This document shows, piece by piece, positions 36,516 through 47,106 of a stretch of 64,000 bases of DNA (the stretch's first letter is position 1; every line of letters begins with the position of its first letter). The notes beneath the pieces were generated by a model that was not told the origin of the DNA, did not search any database, and saw only the letters and a program-made list of their open reading frames with translations. The stretch covers positions 372,001 through 436,000 of the forward strand of contig NZ_JACDIS010000001.1 of NCBI RefSeq assembly GCF_013839525.1, read 5' to 3'. The position numbers and the translations under genes are program-made. Source of the DNA: Chthonobacter rhizosphaerae (GTDB lineage Bacteria > Pseudomonadota > Alphaproteobacteria > Rhizobiales > Pleomorphomonadaceae).

Positions 36516-37097
36516 CTACAGCGGCTTGTCCTGCAGCAGCTTGCCACTCAACAAATCTCGAGCCTCGCTCGCCCCCTCGTCCGTCAAAGTCGCAGGACCG
36601 GCCTCGAGTGGTGCGTTGCCACGCCTGCTATGCTGCTCGATATCATCGACCAGCATCTTCATTTCGGCGATTTCCTTGACTTGATCGCGGATAATCCGGT
36701 CCGCGAGATAGCGCACGCGCGGATCACGGATGTCGGCGCGCCGCGCATTGTTGATGGCGATGGAGTGATGAGGAATCATCGACTTCATGAAATTCGTGTC
36801 GCCGATGAGCGCCTGGCTGCGGTTCACCACCAGCAGCGCCGCGCATCCGATGATCGCGACCGCAAGGACAGCGATTTTCGCAGCCGCCGGCCGATACATG
36901 CGCCACATGAAAGCCAGCATGACTGCCGTCATCACGCAGCCCATGACCAAAGAAGAGACGAGCCGGGTCAAGCTGAACAGTGCATGATCCCAGCTGTAGA
37001 CGAGTTGGTACATCAGGAAAAACATGATGACGGTCGAGGTGGTGATCATCGCAGCGAAGCGGCCCCAGCCCATGCTCATCGTCTGCTGCTGATCCAT
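36516..37097 (-). CDS. Membrane-anchored DUF305 protein
   Basis: 193 residues. Three N-terminal membrane helices (about residues 14-95) are followed by a DUF305 domain with DTNFMKSMIPHHSIAINNA and a helical tail. DUF305 proteins have a ferritin-like four-helix fold with conserved histidines and methionines and often sit in copper-resistance loci. The start has AAAGGAGA upstream. Gene orientation and context place it at the distal edge of the copper module. Confidence 0.82.
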   Translation of the reverse strand: MDQQQTMSMGWGRFAAMITTSTVIMFFLMYQLVYSWDHALFSLTRLVSSLVMGCVMTAVMLAFMWRMYRPAAAKIAVLAVAIIGCAALLVVNRSQALIGDTNFMKSMIPHHSIAINNARRADIRDPRVRYLADRIIRDQVKEIAEMKMLVDDIEQHSRRGNAPLEAGPATLTDEGASEARDLLSGKLLQDKPL

Positions 37098-37472
37098 CGC
37101 AGTCTCCTTTCAATTCTGAAGCTGAACGGGCGACAGGAGCTGTAGGTTCACTATCCCGCTCCCGTCACCTTGGCCTCAGGTCATAGGCACCCCTCCGCCG
37201 GCGAATCCGCCGTTCTCGCTCCTGCCCCTCGCGACCCATCGAACCGATCAATCCGTCGAGATCCGTGGACTTCGCCGTACAGCCACAGGCCCATGCCTGG
37301 CCCCGGAGCCTCCAGGGTTGGCTTGCGAGCCGGTTCCACTTGCAAGCCGCTCGGCCGACCTCGGGAGAGAGAAAGCCTCACGAGGAGAGAGCACGTACGA
37401 CGGCGGTGACCTCATGGCTCCTGCGGAGGACATAGTCCTGCCGAAGCCGCAGGCGCACTGGAGTGTTCCGCC
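37098..37472. other. Intergenic region between DUF305 gene and copA
   Basis: 375 bases with no recognisable gene. Short open frames on both strands lack ribosome-binding sites and protein-like composition. The promoter of the DUF305 membrane-protein gene must lie here. Confidence 0.5.
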
Positions 37473-39869
<2,397 letters not shown>

Positions 39870-39897
39870 GGAAGCCTCCGGGTTCGTGAACGACGCG

Positions 39898-39928
39898 ACC
39901 CTGAGGCTTCCAGCCACTGGAAGGTCAA
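39898..39928 (-). promoter_or_regulatory. MerR/CueR-type promoter-operator of copA
   Basis: On the minus strand: TTGACC (-35), a 19-base spacer, and CAGGGT (-10). The spacer carries a perfect dyad, CTTCCAG-3-CTGGAAG (39907-39923). A 19-bp spacer with a central dyad is the hallmark of promoters activated by MerR-family metal sensors. A near-copy lies at 43484-43514. Confidence 0.75.
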
Positions 39929-39956
39929 GGGGACAAGACGTGCCGCCCCGAACGGT

Positions 39957-40229
39957 TCAGATTCGGCGCTCCCGGCCCCTGGCGAGCGCGTTGTATACCG
40001 GTGCGAAGGCGAGGGCCGCCAGCCACGCGGCCGCGACGTTCGCCAGGGCCGCACCCGCCACGCCGGCGGCCGTCAGCGGCGGGTAGCCGCCGAACAGCGC
40101 CAGCCAGGCATGGGTGAAGGCAAGTCCCGGAGCCGCCAACGCCACGACCGCACAAGCGGCATAGATCGCCACCAGCGCGGCGGAAAGGGCGGCGCCGAGC
40201 GCCACGAAGTCGATCGGTCGTTCAGACAT
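39957..40229 (-). CDS. DUF5676 family small membrane protein
   Basis: 90 residues from the ATG at 40229 (AAAGGA upstream). Two long hydrophobic helices (AALSAALVAIYAACAVVALA and AAGVAGAALANVAAAWLAAL) flank a loop, GLAFTHAWLALFGG, as in DUF5676 proteins. Function unknown; the family regularly accompanies DUF2933 and copper genes. It is the last gene of a DUF305-DUF2933-DUF5676 operon and overlaps DUF2933 by 8 bases. Confidence 0.8.
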   Translation of the reverse strand: MSERPIDFVALGAALSAALVAIYAACAVVALAAPGLAFTHAWLALFGGYPPLTAAGVAGAALANVAAAWLAALAFAPVYNALARGRERRI

Positions 40230-40434
40230 GGCCGTGGTCCTTTCGATTGCCGTGCCTGCCCTGGCCCCGGTGCAAGGCGAGGTGCAGCAGCGGGCAGGCA
40301 AGTATGAGCAGATAAGGCAGCGCCCCGAAGAGGTGCGCCCGGTGGTCGATCGCGGCAAGCGCGATCCCGGCGGTCAGCATCAGAAGGATGATCCGGCCCG
40401 ACGCCGTTTCGGGAAAGCGGGACGCGGGCGTCAT
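40222..40434 (-). CDS. DUF2933 family small membrane protein
   Basis: 70 residues starting at the ATG at 40434. Two hydrophobic segments (IILLMLTAGIALAAID and LFGALPYLLILACPLLHLAL) enclose the DUF2933 core and are followed by a His-rich tail (HRGQGRHGNRKDHGHV) that may bind metal. Start and stop overlap the neighbouring genes (ATGA with the upstream DUF305 gene), so translation is coupled. Function not established. Confidence 0.82.
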   Translation of the reverse strand: MTPASRFPETASGRIILLMLTAGIALAAIDHRAHLFGALPYLLILACPLLHLALHRGQGRHGNRKDHGHV

Positions 40435-41108
40435 CGAGCCGCTCCCTTGTGAGCGAGGAGCCACCGGCGCAACTCGGCCACCTCGGCCTCCTGCGCGGCG
40501 ATCACCCCTTCGGCGAGCTTCCGGATCTCCGGATCCTCCCCGAACTGGAGGACGGTTTCGGCCATCTCGATCGAGCCGCGGTGATGGGCGATCATGCCTC
40601 GCACAAAGTCGGCGTCCGCATTTCCGGAATAGTCCACCGCCATCCCGGCGTGCATGCGGGCGTTGGCGATCCGATAGGCCTTCGTCGACGCGCTGTCGTC
40701 GGCCCTGCCGCCCATTCCCATGGAGGGTCCGCCCGGCATGGCGCCGCCCGGCATCGGTCCTCCCGGGGCGCCGCCGCCCATCATCATCGGCATCCCGCCG
40801 GACGCCGTTCCGCCCATCATGCCCATGCAACCCATGTTGCCCATCATGCCTCCCATGCCTCCCATGCCTCCCATGCCTCCCATGCCGGTCGTGCCGGGCG
40901 CTCCCGACCGGGCAGTGGACGCGGCGGGCGCGCCCGAAGTGGCGGGTGAAGCCGGCGCGACCGGTTCGGCAGGGGCGGGAATCCCCTGGGCCAGGGGCGT
41001 CTCACCGCCCGGATGATGCACGGAATGGTCCTCGGCATCTTGGGCGAAGGCCGGCGCGGTGATGAGGAAGGTGGCGGCCGCGAGGGTGCGGATCAGGTGC
41101 GTGGTCAT
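40431..41108 (-). CDS. Secreted DUF305 protein with Met/Gly repeat
   Basis: 225 residues: signal peptide ending near PAFAQ, an Ala/Pro linker, a Met/Gly-rich tract (TGMGGMGGMGGMGGMMGNM and further MMMGG), then a DUF305 domain with ADFVRGMIAHHRGSIEMAET. Methionine-rich tracts commonly bind Cu(I), so a periplasmic copper-binding role is likely. The repeat is encoded by 9-base tandem units. It heads the DUF305-DUF2933-DUF5676 operon. Confidence 0.83.
   Translation of the reverse strand: MTTHLIRTLAAATFLITAPAFAQDAEDHSVHHPGGETPLAQGIPAPAEPVAPASPATSGAPAASTARSGAPGTTGMGGMGGMGGMGGMMGNMGCMGMMGGTASGGMPMMMGGGAPGGPMPGGAMPGGPSMGMGGRADDSASTKAYRIANARMHAGMAVDYSGNADADFVRGMIAHHRGSIEMAETVLQFGEDPEIRKLAEGVIAAQEAEVAELRRWLLAHKGAAR
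40845..40886. repeat. 9-bp tandem repeat encoding Gly-Gly-Met units
   Basis: Four perfect copies of CATGCCTCC plus a partial copy. On the minus strand they encode successive GGM triplets in the DUF305 protein. Copy number can change without shifting frame. Confidence 0.85.
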
Positions 41109-41251
41109 GGCTTCGGTGTCCTGCGATGAGGGATTGCGTGGCCGTGGAGAACGGCTGGTTCGACGCGTCGGGCGCTCGATTGCGAGTTCGGCTGATCAGG
41201 TCCGACGCTATTCGTGCCGGGGAACCGGAGGAGACTCGACGATCCCGGGGA

Positions 41252-41641
41252 TCAGACGCCGCGTCTGGGCGGGTCCAGCAGCGGTCCGACAGTCCGGCCC
41301 GACGCCGCTGTGTCGGCCGGCGCCCAGGTCGGCGCGACCGGCGGCAGGACGGCCGGCAGGGTTGCGGCGACGGAGAAGAGATCGCCGGCGGGACAACCGG
41401 GGTGCCGGCAGCAGGTCGTGTCCAGACAGGCGCCGGCCGCATCGGGGCAACCGGGATGGGCCACTGGCCGGGCGCCGGCATCGGCGTGCGGGCAATCCGG
41501 GTCTTCGCCGTCCTGCACCGTGGCGATGACGGCTTTGTCGGACATGACATGCTCACCGAACATGGCATCGGCCGCCGCCGACCCGGAAGTCGGGCCGAGG
41601 ATCATCGCCAGCACGGCGAGAATGATCACGGCGAAGCGCAC
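41252..41641 (-). CDS. Cys/His-rich CopL-like periplasmic protein
   Basis: 129 residues from a GTG at 41641 with GAGGGAG upstream; a TTG nine codons earlier is a weaker choice. A hydrophobic leader is followed by DPDCPHADAGARPVAHPGC and ACLDTTCCRHPGCPAG, a cluster of six cysteines and several histidines. This arrangement resembles small CopL/DUF2946-type proteins that bind copper in copper-resistance loci. A second protein of the same style lies at 46735-47106. Function inferred from composition and neighbours only. Confidence 0.65.
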   Translation of the reverse strand: MRFAVIILAVLAMILGPTSGSAAADAMFGEHVMSDKAVIATVQDGEDPDCPHADAGARPVAHPGCPDAAGACLDTTCCRHPGCPAGDLFSVAATLPAVLPPVAPTWAPADTAASGRTVGPLLDPPRRGV

Positions 41642-41694
41642 GACGGACGACTCCCTCAGTGCCCCCAATATACCTCTTCACAAATGTCCGATCT

Positions 41695-41708
41695 TTGACC
41701 GGGATCAA
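41695..41708. promoter_or_regulatory. FNR/FixK-type box
   Basis: TTGACCGGGATCAA fits the anaerobox consensus TTGAT-N4-ATCAA with one mismatch. It lies between the divergent CopL-like and BNR-repeat genes, 74 bases before the ATG at 41782. Confidence 0.5.
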
Positions 41709-41781
41709 CCAGGCGCGGGACATGGCCTCTTGAAATCGGCCGGCCCGGGCCGACAATGACACGAACGCCCGACCGGAGTGC

Positions 41782-42603
41782 ATGATGAAGCCCGCCGCAG
41801 CCGCCTTGCTGGTTCTGATCGCCATTCCGGCCCGTGCCGCCTCTCTGGACGGCACGCATGTCCACGGTCTTGCGTGGGACCCGGCCGACCCGGATCGCCT
41901 CCTGATCGCCACGCATCACGGCTTGCTGGCACTCGAGGGCGGAGAACTGGCGATCGTCTCGGAACGCCAGGACGATTTCATGGGCTTTTCCGTCCATCCG
42001 GGCGGGAACGGCGTCTTTCTGGCGAGCGGCCACCCGAAAGGCGGCGGCAACATGGGCGTGATCGTCAGCAGGGACGGCGGCAGGACCTGGACGCCCCTCT
42101 CGCCGGGCGTGGGAGGCCCGGTCGATTTCCATCAGATGGATGTCAGCAAGGCTGATCCGAACATCATGGTGGGCGTGTACGGAAACATCCAGGCGAGCCG
42201 TGACGGGGGCAGAAGCTGGACGGTGACCGGCCGCCCGCCCGCGCCAATGATCGGCATCGCCCTGTCGGCGATCGACCCGGAGGTGCTCTACGCGGCGACG
42301 CAGGCCGGGCTCTTCCAGAGCCCCGACCTTGGCGCGACCTGGTCCAGAGCGGCGCGGGTCGAAGCGGCCGTCACCACCGTGGCGACGCTCGCCGATGGAA
42401 CGATATACGCCTACGACGTGGAGAACGGCCTCACTCGCAAGGCGGCCGGCGCGGATGCTTTCGAGATCGTCGGGCCGACGATGGGCGACGACGCGATCCT
42501 GCATCTCGCCGTGAAGGACGGCGAACTGGCCGCCGCGACCTACAAGGGAGCTCTGGTTCGGTCCGTGGATGGCGGTCGGAGCTGGCAGCCTCTCGTGGAC
42601 TGA
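41782..42603 (+). CDS. BNR/Asp-box repeat beta-propeller protein
   Basis: 273 residues, with a signal peptide (MMKPAAAALLVLIAIPARA) and at least three Asp-box repeats: SRDGGRTWT, SRDGGRSWT and SVDGGRSWQ. This is the sialidase-like propeller found in F510_1955-type proteins often located in metal-resistance regions. No catalytic sialidase residues were identified, so an enzymatic role is not claimed. It is the only plus-strand gene of the copper module and may respond to the FNR-type box upstream. Confidence 0.75.
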   Translation: MMKPAAAALLVLIAIPARAASLDGTHVHGLAWDPADPDRLLIATHHGLLALEGGELAIVSERQDDFMGFSVHPGGNGVFLASGHPKGGGNMGVIVSRDGGRTWTPLSPGVGGPVDFHQMDVSKADPNIMVGVYGNIQASRDGGRSWTVTGRPPAPMIGIALSAIDPEVLYAATQAGLFQSPDLGATWSRAARVEAAVTTVATLADGTIYAYDVENGLTRKAAGADAFEIVGPTMGDDAILHLAVKDGELAAATYKGALVRSVDGGRSWQPLVD

Positions 42604-42678
42604 CAGCCTCTGGGCACTCGACACCGGTCGGCCGCAGAAGACGCGGGCGGCCCGAACCGGACCGCCGACGCGCTGACC

Positions 42679-42954
42679 TTACTTGGTGATCGACGTCACC
42701 GTGATGGCACCGTTCACGCGGTCGGCCTCGAAATTGACCTTGTCGCCAACCTTCACCTGCTTGAGAAAAGCCGGATCGGCGACGCGGAACACCATGGTCA
42801 TGGCGTCCATGTCGAGGTTCGGAATCGGCTCGTGCTTGATGGTGATCTTACCGGCGGATTCGTTGATCTTCTTGATCTCGCCACCGACAGGCTCGGCATT
42901 CGCGGCGGTCATCGACAGGGCGGCGAGGGTCAGTGCAAAAGTGAGCGTTCTCAT
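42679..42954 (-). CDS. CusF-like periplasmic copper-binding protein
   Basis: 91 residues with a signal peptide and the CusF OB-fold signature IKHEPIPNLDMDAMTMVF. Copper ligands by homology are H41, M52 and M54. The tryptophan that caps the metal in CusF is M49 here. It probably shuttles Cu(I) in the periplasm. It is the second gene after the CueR-type promoter, 36 bases downstream of the cupredoxin gene. Confidence 0.85.
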   Translation of the reverse strand: MRTLTFALTLAALSMTAANAEPVGGEIKKINESAGKITIKHEPIPNLDMDAMTMVFRVADPAFLKQVKVGDKVNFEADRVNGAITVTSITK

Positions 42955-42990
42955 GGATCCGGTCCTTTCTGGGGCTTGAGGGACAGCGGC

Positions 42991-43461
42991 TCAGTCGACA
43001 GTGACCGAGCCGTGCATGCCGGCGTCGCGGTGGCCGGGGATCAGGCAGGCGAAGTCGAAGGTGCCGGCCTTGCTGAAGTGCCAGACGATCTCGTCACCGG
43101 CCCCCGGCGCGAGGCGACGGCCGTTCGGATCGTCGTGCTCCATGTCCGGGTTCTTCATCATCTCGATGGCGTGCTTGTCGTTCTCCTCGCGGGTGGCGAG
43201 CACGAGTTCGTGGTCCATCTCGCCCGTGTTGACGAGCTTCAGGCGGATGGTCTCGCCGCGCTTCACGGCGATGTGGCGCGGCTCGAAGATCATGGCGCCG
43301 TCCGCCGTCTCGCCCATGGCGATCTCGATGGTGCGGTCGGCCTTTGCCGGGTCGCCCGGCTCGCCGAAGGCGAACTCGTCGTCATGGGTATGGCCCGTCC
43401 CGGTCGCGAGGGCGGCCGAGCCGGCGAGGGCGAAGGCGGCGAGGGCAACAATCAGTCTCAT
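42991..43461 (-). CDS. Cupredoxin domain protein (plastocyanin/azurin-like)
   Basis: 156 residues with a signal peptide ending near LATGTG, His-rich N-terminal GHTHDDEF, and type-1 copper ligands H84 (MDHELV), C139, H144 and M149 (FACLIPGHRDAGM). Proteins of this type are periplasmic copper carriers or electron carriers in copper-resistance operons. It is first after the CueR-type promoter at 43484-43514. Confidence 0.86.
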   Translation of the reverse strand: MRLIVALAAFALAGSAALATGTGHTHDDEFAFGEPGDPAKADRTIEIAMGETADGAMIFEPRHIAVKRGETIRLKLVNTGEMDHELVLATREENDKHAIEMMKNPDMEHDDPNGRRLAPGAGDEIVWHFSKAGTFDFACLIPGHRDAGMHGSVTVD

Positions 43462-43483
43462 GGCAACTCCTGTCTTGGATATC

Positions 43484-43514
43484 GTTCTGGGGCTTCCCAG
43501 CGCTGGAAGGTCAA
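43484..43514 (-). promoter_or_regulatory. Second MerR/CueR-type promoter-operator
   Basis: Minus strand TTGACC, 19-base spacer, CAGAAC, with CTTCC and GGAAG half-sites at 43493-43497 and 43505-43509. It is a close copy of the copA site, 23 bases upstream of the cupredoxin start. Confidence 0.72.
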
Positions 43515-43527
43515 GGGAGGTGTGCGT

Positions 43528-44922
43528 TCAGTGATGGCCGTCGTGGGCCGAGGCCCCGGGCTTGACGACGCGGACTTCCGCGTCCGTCGGCTTCACCGGG
43601 TCGGCGGGCGCGAGAACCGCGTTCTGGCTTTCGCCCGTCCACTCGTAGGACACGGTCCCGGGCGGGTGCTCGTACCAGCCGGGGTCGTTGTAATCGCCGG
43701 CGGCGAGGCCCTCGCGGACCTTCACCACCGAGAACATGCCGCCCATCTCAACAGGCCCGAACTGGGCGAAGCCCGTCATCATCGGCAGCGTGTTGTCGGG
43801 AAGCGGCATCTCCATCTCGCCCATGTCGGCCATGCCCGCCGTGCCCATGGGCATGTAGTCGGGCACCAGCGCCTGGATGCGCCTGGCGATCTCGCGCTTG
43901 TCCACCCCGATGTAGTTGGAGAGGTCGTGCCCCATGGCGTTCATGGTGTGGTGCGACTTGTGGCAGTGGATCGCCCAGTCGCCCGGCTTGTCGGCCACGA
44001 AGTCGAAGGCGCGCATCTGGCCGACCGCGCAGTCGATCGTCACCTCCGGCCAGGCCGCCGCCTCGGGCACCCAGCCGCCGTCCGTGCACGACACCTTGAA
44101 GTCGTAGCCGTGCATGTGGATCGGGTGGTTGGTCATGGTCAGGTTGCCGAAGCGGATCCGGACCTTGTCGCCCTTGGCGCAGACGAGATGGTCGATGCCC
44201 GGGAAGACGCGGCTGTTCCAGGTCCAGAGATTGAAGTCGGTCATCTCCGCGACCCGGGGCACATAGGCGCCGGGCTCGATGTCGTAGGCGCTCATCAGGA
44301 AGACGAAATCGCGGTCGACCCGGCGGAAGGCGGGGTCCTTCGGGTGGACCACGAAGAAGCCCATCATGCCCATGGCCATCTGGACCATCTCGTCGGCATG
44401 CGGGTGGTACATGAAGGTGCCGCTCTTCTGCAGCACGAACTCGTAGACGAAGGTCTTGCCCGGCTTGATGTGCGGCTGGGTGAGCCCGCCGACGCCGTCC
44501 ATGCCGGAGGGCAGCAGCTGGCCGTGCCAGTGGATGGTGGTGTGCTCGGGCAGCCTGTTCGTCACGAAGATGCGGACCTTGTCGCCCTCCACCGCTTCGA
44601 TGGTCGGCCCCGGCGACTGGCCGTTGTAGCCCCAGAGGTGGGCCACCATGCCGGGGGCGAACTCGCGGACGACGGGCTCGGCGACGAGATGGAACTCCTT
44701 CCAGTCGCCGTTCATGCGCCAGGGCAGCGTCCAGCCGTTGAGCGTGACGACCGGGTTGTAGTCCGGCCCGGTGGTCGGCACGAGCGGCGGCTGCATGGTC
44801 GGCTCGGCCATGGTCGGCGCTTCGGGGATCGAGGCGGCCTGGACGCGCCCGGAGACGACGCCCGCGCCGACGAGGGCGGCCGCGCCTGAGGCTCCGATGA
44901 AGGATCTGCGGGATACGGTCAT
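43528..44922 (-). CDS. Multicopper oxidase (CopA/CueO-like)
   Basis: 464 residues with a Tat leader (SRRSFIGASGAAAL). Copper motifs are HWHGQLLPSGMDG, YHPHADEMVQMAMG, HPIHMHGYDF and HCHKSHHTMNAMGH, providing type-1 and trinuclear-site ligands. A Met-rich region (MPMGTAGMADMGEMEMP) probably binds Cu(I). It would oxidise Cu(I) in the periplasm. The TolC-like gene ends 14 bases upstream, so the minus-strand order is lipoprotein, TolC, oxidase. Confidence 0.9.
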   Translation of the reverse strand: MTVSRRSFIGASGAAALVGAGVVSGRVQAASIPEAPTMAEPTMQPPLVPTTGPDYNPVVTLNGWTLPWRMNGDWKEFHLVAEPVVREFAPGMVAHLWGYNGQSPGPTIEAVEGDKVRIFVTNRLPEHTTIHWHGQLLPSGMDGVGGLTQPHIKPGKTFVYEFVLQKSGTFMYHPHADEMVQMAMGMMGFFVVHPKDPAFRRVDRDFVFLMSAYDIEPGAYVPRVAEMTDFNLWTWNSRVFPGIDHLVCAKGDKVRIRFGNLTMTNHPIHMHGYDFKVSCTDGGWVPEAAAWPEVTIDCAVGQMRAFDFVADKPGDWAIHCHKSHHTMNAMGHDLSNYIGVDKREIARRIQALVPDYMPMGTAGMADMGEMEMPLPDNTLPMMTGFAQFGPVEMGGMFSVVKVREGLAAGDYNDPGWYEHPPGTVSYEWTGESQNAVLAPADPVKPTDAEVRVVKPGASAHDGHH

Positions 44923-44936
44923 GGGTTCGTCTCCTC

Positions 44937-46385
44937 TCAGTGTCCGCCGGCGTCGGCGACGGCGGTCGCGCCGCCGGTCTCCGCCCCGGAGCCGCCGCCG
45001 CTTCCCCCGCCGCCGATCAGCGCGGCCTGGAAGTCAACCTCTGCGATGAAGAAGTCGCGCTTGGCCTCGATGGCCGCGACGTTGCTGTCGATGGTCTCGC
45101 GCTCCGTGTTCAGGAGGTCGAGGATGTCGATCAGCATGCCGTTGTATTCGAGAAGGGATTCCTCCTCGATCAGGTTGCGCAGCGGGATCACCCGGTTCTG
45201 GTATTGCCGGGCGATGTCGTGGGTGGCGCGGTAGGCCCGGTAGGCCTCGCGCGCTTCGGACCGGACGTTCACGGCCCGCTCGACCAGGCGGTTGACCGCC
45301 TGCATGTAGGTCTCCACCGCGCGGCGGCGGCCGGTCTCGCCAAGGTCCCAGATCGGGATCTCGAGGTGAAGCTCTAGCGAACCGGTCTCCTCCCGCTCGG
45401 TCTCGCCGTCGTGCCGCACCCACTCGGTCGTGCCCGTGCCGGTGAGTTCCAGCACCGAGACGAAGCGGGTGGCGTTGGTGAGGCCGAGGTCCTTGGCCGT
45501 GGCGTCGAGCTCCAGCCGCGCGGCGATCAGGTCCACGCGCCTGCGGACCGCATCGGCCTCGACCTCTGCGACGGTGCGGAGCTTCGGCAGCTTCGGCAAG
45601 GTGGACGGCAGCTTGAAATCCGCTGCGGCCGTCCCCCACAGGCCCATCTGGCGCGTCAGCGCCTCCCGCGCCCGGTCGGCGTCGAGGCGGGCTTTGGCCA
45701 GCTCGGCCGAGACCTCGGCGTAGAAGGCGCTCGCGCGAGCCTGGGCGCCCCGGGTCGCGGCCCCGGTCTCACCGAGCTTGGTGGTGAGCTCGGCGGCGAG
45801 CGACGCCGTCTGGCGCGCTCGCTCCAGAAAGCCCACCCGCTGCCGCGCACCGACCGCCTCGTAGAAAGCCCGCCGCGTTTCGGCCGCTGTCCGGAAGGTC
45901 GCCTCGATCGCGCGGTACTGGGCCGCCTCGAAGCTCGTGGCGGCGATCGCCCTGCGCTTCGGCCACGTGGCGAGCTTCACGAGTCCGACGGCAAGGCTGC
46001 GCTCGATGCCGAACTCCCACTCCGTCAGCGCCCGCTCCACCGAAAGGGCCGGGTTGATCGGCGGCAGCGTGGCGGCGACATAGTCCGCCTCGGCGATGCC
46101 GAGCGCGTTGTACTCGGCTTGCAGACCGCGGTTGTTGAGGAGCGCCACCTGTACGGCGGCGTCCGCCGTCAACGACTTGGCGAGGAGGGCTCGAACGCGC
46201 TCACCGACGCCGAGTTCGTCGGCGGCGGAGGTGATCTTGACGGTGTCCTTTCCGAGTTCGAGCGACACGCGGCTCGCCACCGGAGCCATGCCGCCGTCAG
46301 GCGTGAAGGAGGCGCAGGCGCCGAGCAACAACGCGGTCGCGAGGCTCGGGGCGAGTCGCGCCGCGGGTGAATGGAGGCGCCTCAT
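44937..46385 (-). CDS. TolC-family outer-membrane lipoprotein
   Basis: 482 residues from the ATG at 46385 (GGGAGGGG upstream). A lipobox LLLGAC (C24) directs lipidation. The rest is the duplicated TolC-type helical repeat (DAAVQVALLNNRGLQAEYNALG, and a second half with DLIAARLELDATAKDLG) ending in a Gly-rich tail. RND-type CusA/CusB partners are absent here, so it may work with the multicopper oxidase, as PcoB-like or CusC-like proteins do in some loci. Exact role not established. Confidence 0.82.
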   Translation of the reverse strand: MRRLHSPAARLAPSLATALLLGACASFTPDGGMAPVASRVSLELGKDTVKITSAADELGVGERVRALLAKSLTADAAVQVALLNNRGLQAEYNALGIAEADYVAATLPPINPALSVERALTEWEFGIERSLAVGLVKLATWPKRRAIAATSFEAAQYRAIEATFRTAAETRRAFYEAVGARQRVGFLERARQTASLAAELTTKLGETGAATRGAQARASAFYAEVSAELAKARLDADRAREALTRQMGLWGTAAADFKLPSTLPKLPKLRTVAEVEADAVRRRVDLIAARLELDATAKDLGLTNATRFVSVLELTGTGTTEWVRHDGETEREETGSLELHLEIPIWDLGETGRRRAVETYMQAVNRLVERAVNVRSEAREAYRAYRATHDIARQYQNRVIPLRNLIEEESLLEYNGMLIDILDLLNTERETIDSNVAAIEAKRDFFIAEVDFQAALIGGGGSGGGSGAETGGATAVADAGGH

Positions 46386-46597
46386 TCGGCCCCTCCCGGC
46401 GCCACGCGCTCGTTCACGTCGGCCCACGGGCGCGGGTCGACGGGTCGGTGGTCCACGGTCCCCGCCATGACCGGAACGGCAGCAACAGCGGGAATGGGGG
46501 CGAACGGATCGGCGACGGCAAGCGCCGAGGGGCCGGGTGGCTCGGCCGTGCAGGCGGACAACATGGCGGCGACTGCCACCACGATGGGAAGCTTCAT
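46382..46597 (-). CDS. Small lipoprotein upstream of the TolC-like gene
   Basis: 71 residues from the ATG at 46597. Signal peptide with lipobox MLSAC is followed by a Pro/Ala-rich segment and TVDHRPVDPRPWADVNERV. Proteins of this style occur beside TolC/multicopper-oxidase genes, but no function is assigned. Its stop codon overlaps the next start (ATGA), so it is the first gene of this operon. Confidence 0.7.
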   Translation of the reverse strand: MKLPIVVAVAAMLSACTAEPPGPSALAVADPFAPIPAVAAVPVMAGTVDHRPVDPRPWADVNERVAPGGAE

Positions 46598-46734
46598 GGA
46601 ATCCTCGGGAGGGAGGAGGAAGAGGTCGGACCGCCATGAGAGGCGATCGGCACGGAGGCCCAAGGCTTCGCACGCGATCGGCGGACGCGGTCAGTTCGTG
46701 ACGGGCGTCGGCAAAGCTCCGCCGACGGGAGGCG

Positions 46735-47106
46735 TCAGGCCGTTCTGGGCGGACGCTCAGGCCCGACCGGCACCGAACCCAGCAAGGCGGTGGGATCGGC
46801 GACACGATGCCGCCAGGTCTCGGCGGCATGGCTCAGGGTCGTGCCGCAGGGAAGGTCCGCAATCACGTGGCACGCGAACGCGCAGCAGGTGGACTCAGAG
46901 TCGTGACCATGGTCGACGAGGTCCGAGCAGCCATCCGTGTCAAGACAGGCGGCGTCCGCATGCGAATGCGCGTGATCGCCGTGGTCTGCCGACGCGGCAG
47001 CGGCGGCCGGCTGCAAGGCGGCTCCGTGGCCCGCCCAAGCGACGGACGCCACCGCGAGGAACGCGGCGACGAGCCAAGTCGTAAGGAGGCGGGCGAATCC
47101 GTGCAT
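46735..47106 (-). CDS. Second Cys/His-rich CopL-like protein
   Basis: 123 residues if the ATG at 47106 is used (a GTG at 47136 is the alternative; neither has a clear ribosome-binding site). A hydrophobic leader (LVAAFLAVASVAWAG) is followed by HGDHAHSHADAACLDTDGC and STCCAFACHVIADLPCG. It is paralogous in style to the protein at 41252-41641: both combine a CLDT motif, a CC pair and histidine clusters. Likely periplasmic copper binding; start uncertain. Confidence 0.6.
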   Translation of the reverse strand: MHGFARLLTTWLVAAFLAVASVAWAGHGAALQPAAAAASADHGDHAHSHADAACLDTDGCSDLVDHGHDSESTCCAFACHVIADLPCGTTLSHAAETWRHRVADPTALLGSVPVGPERPPRTA

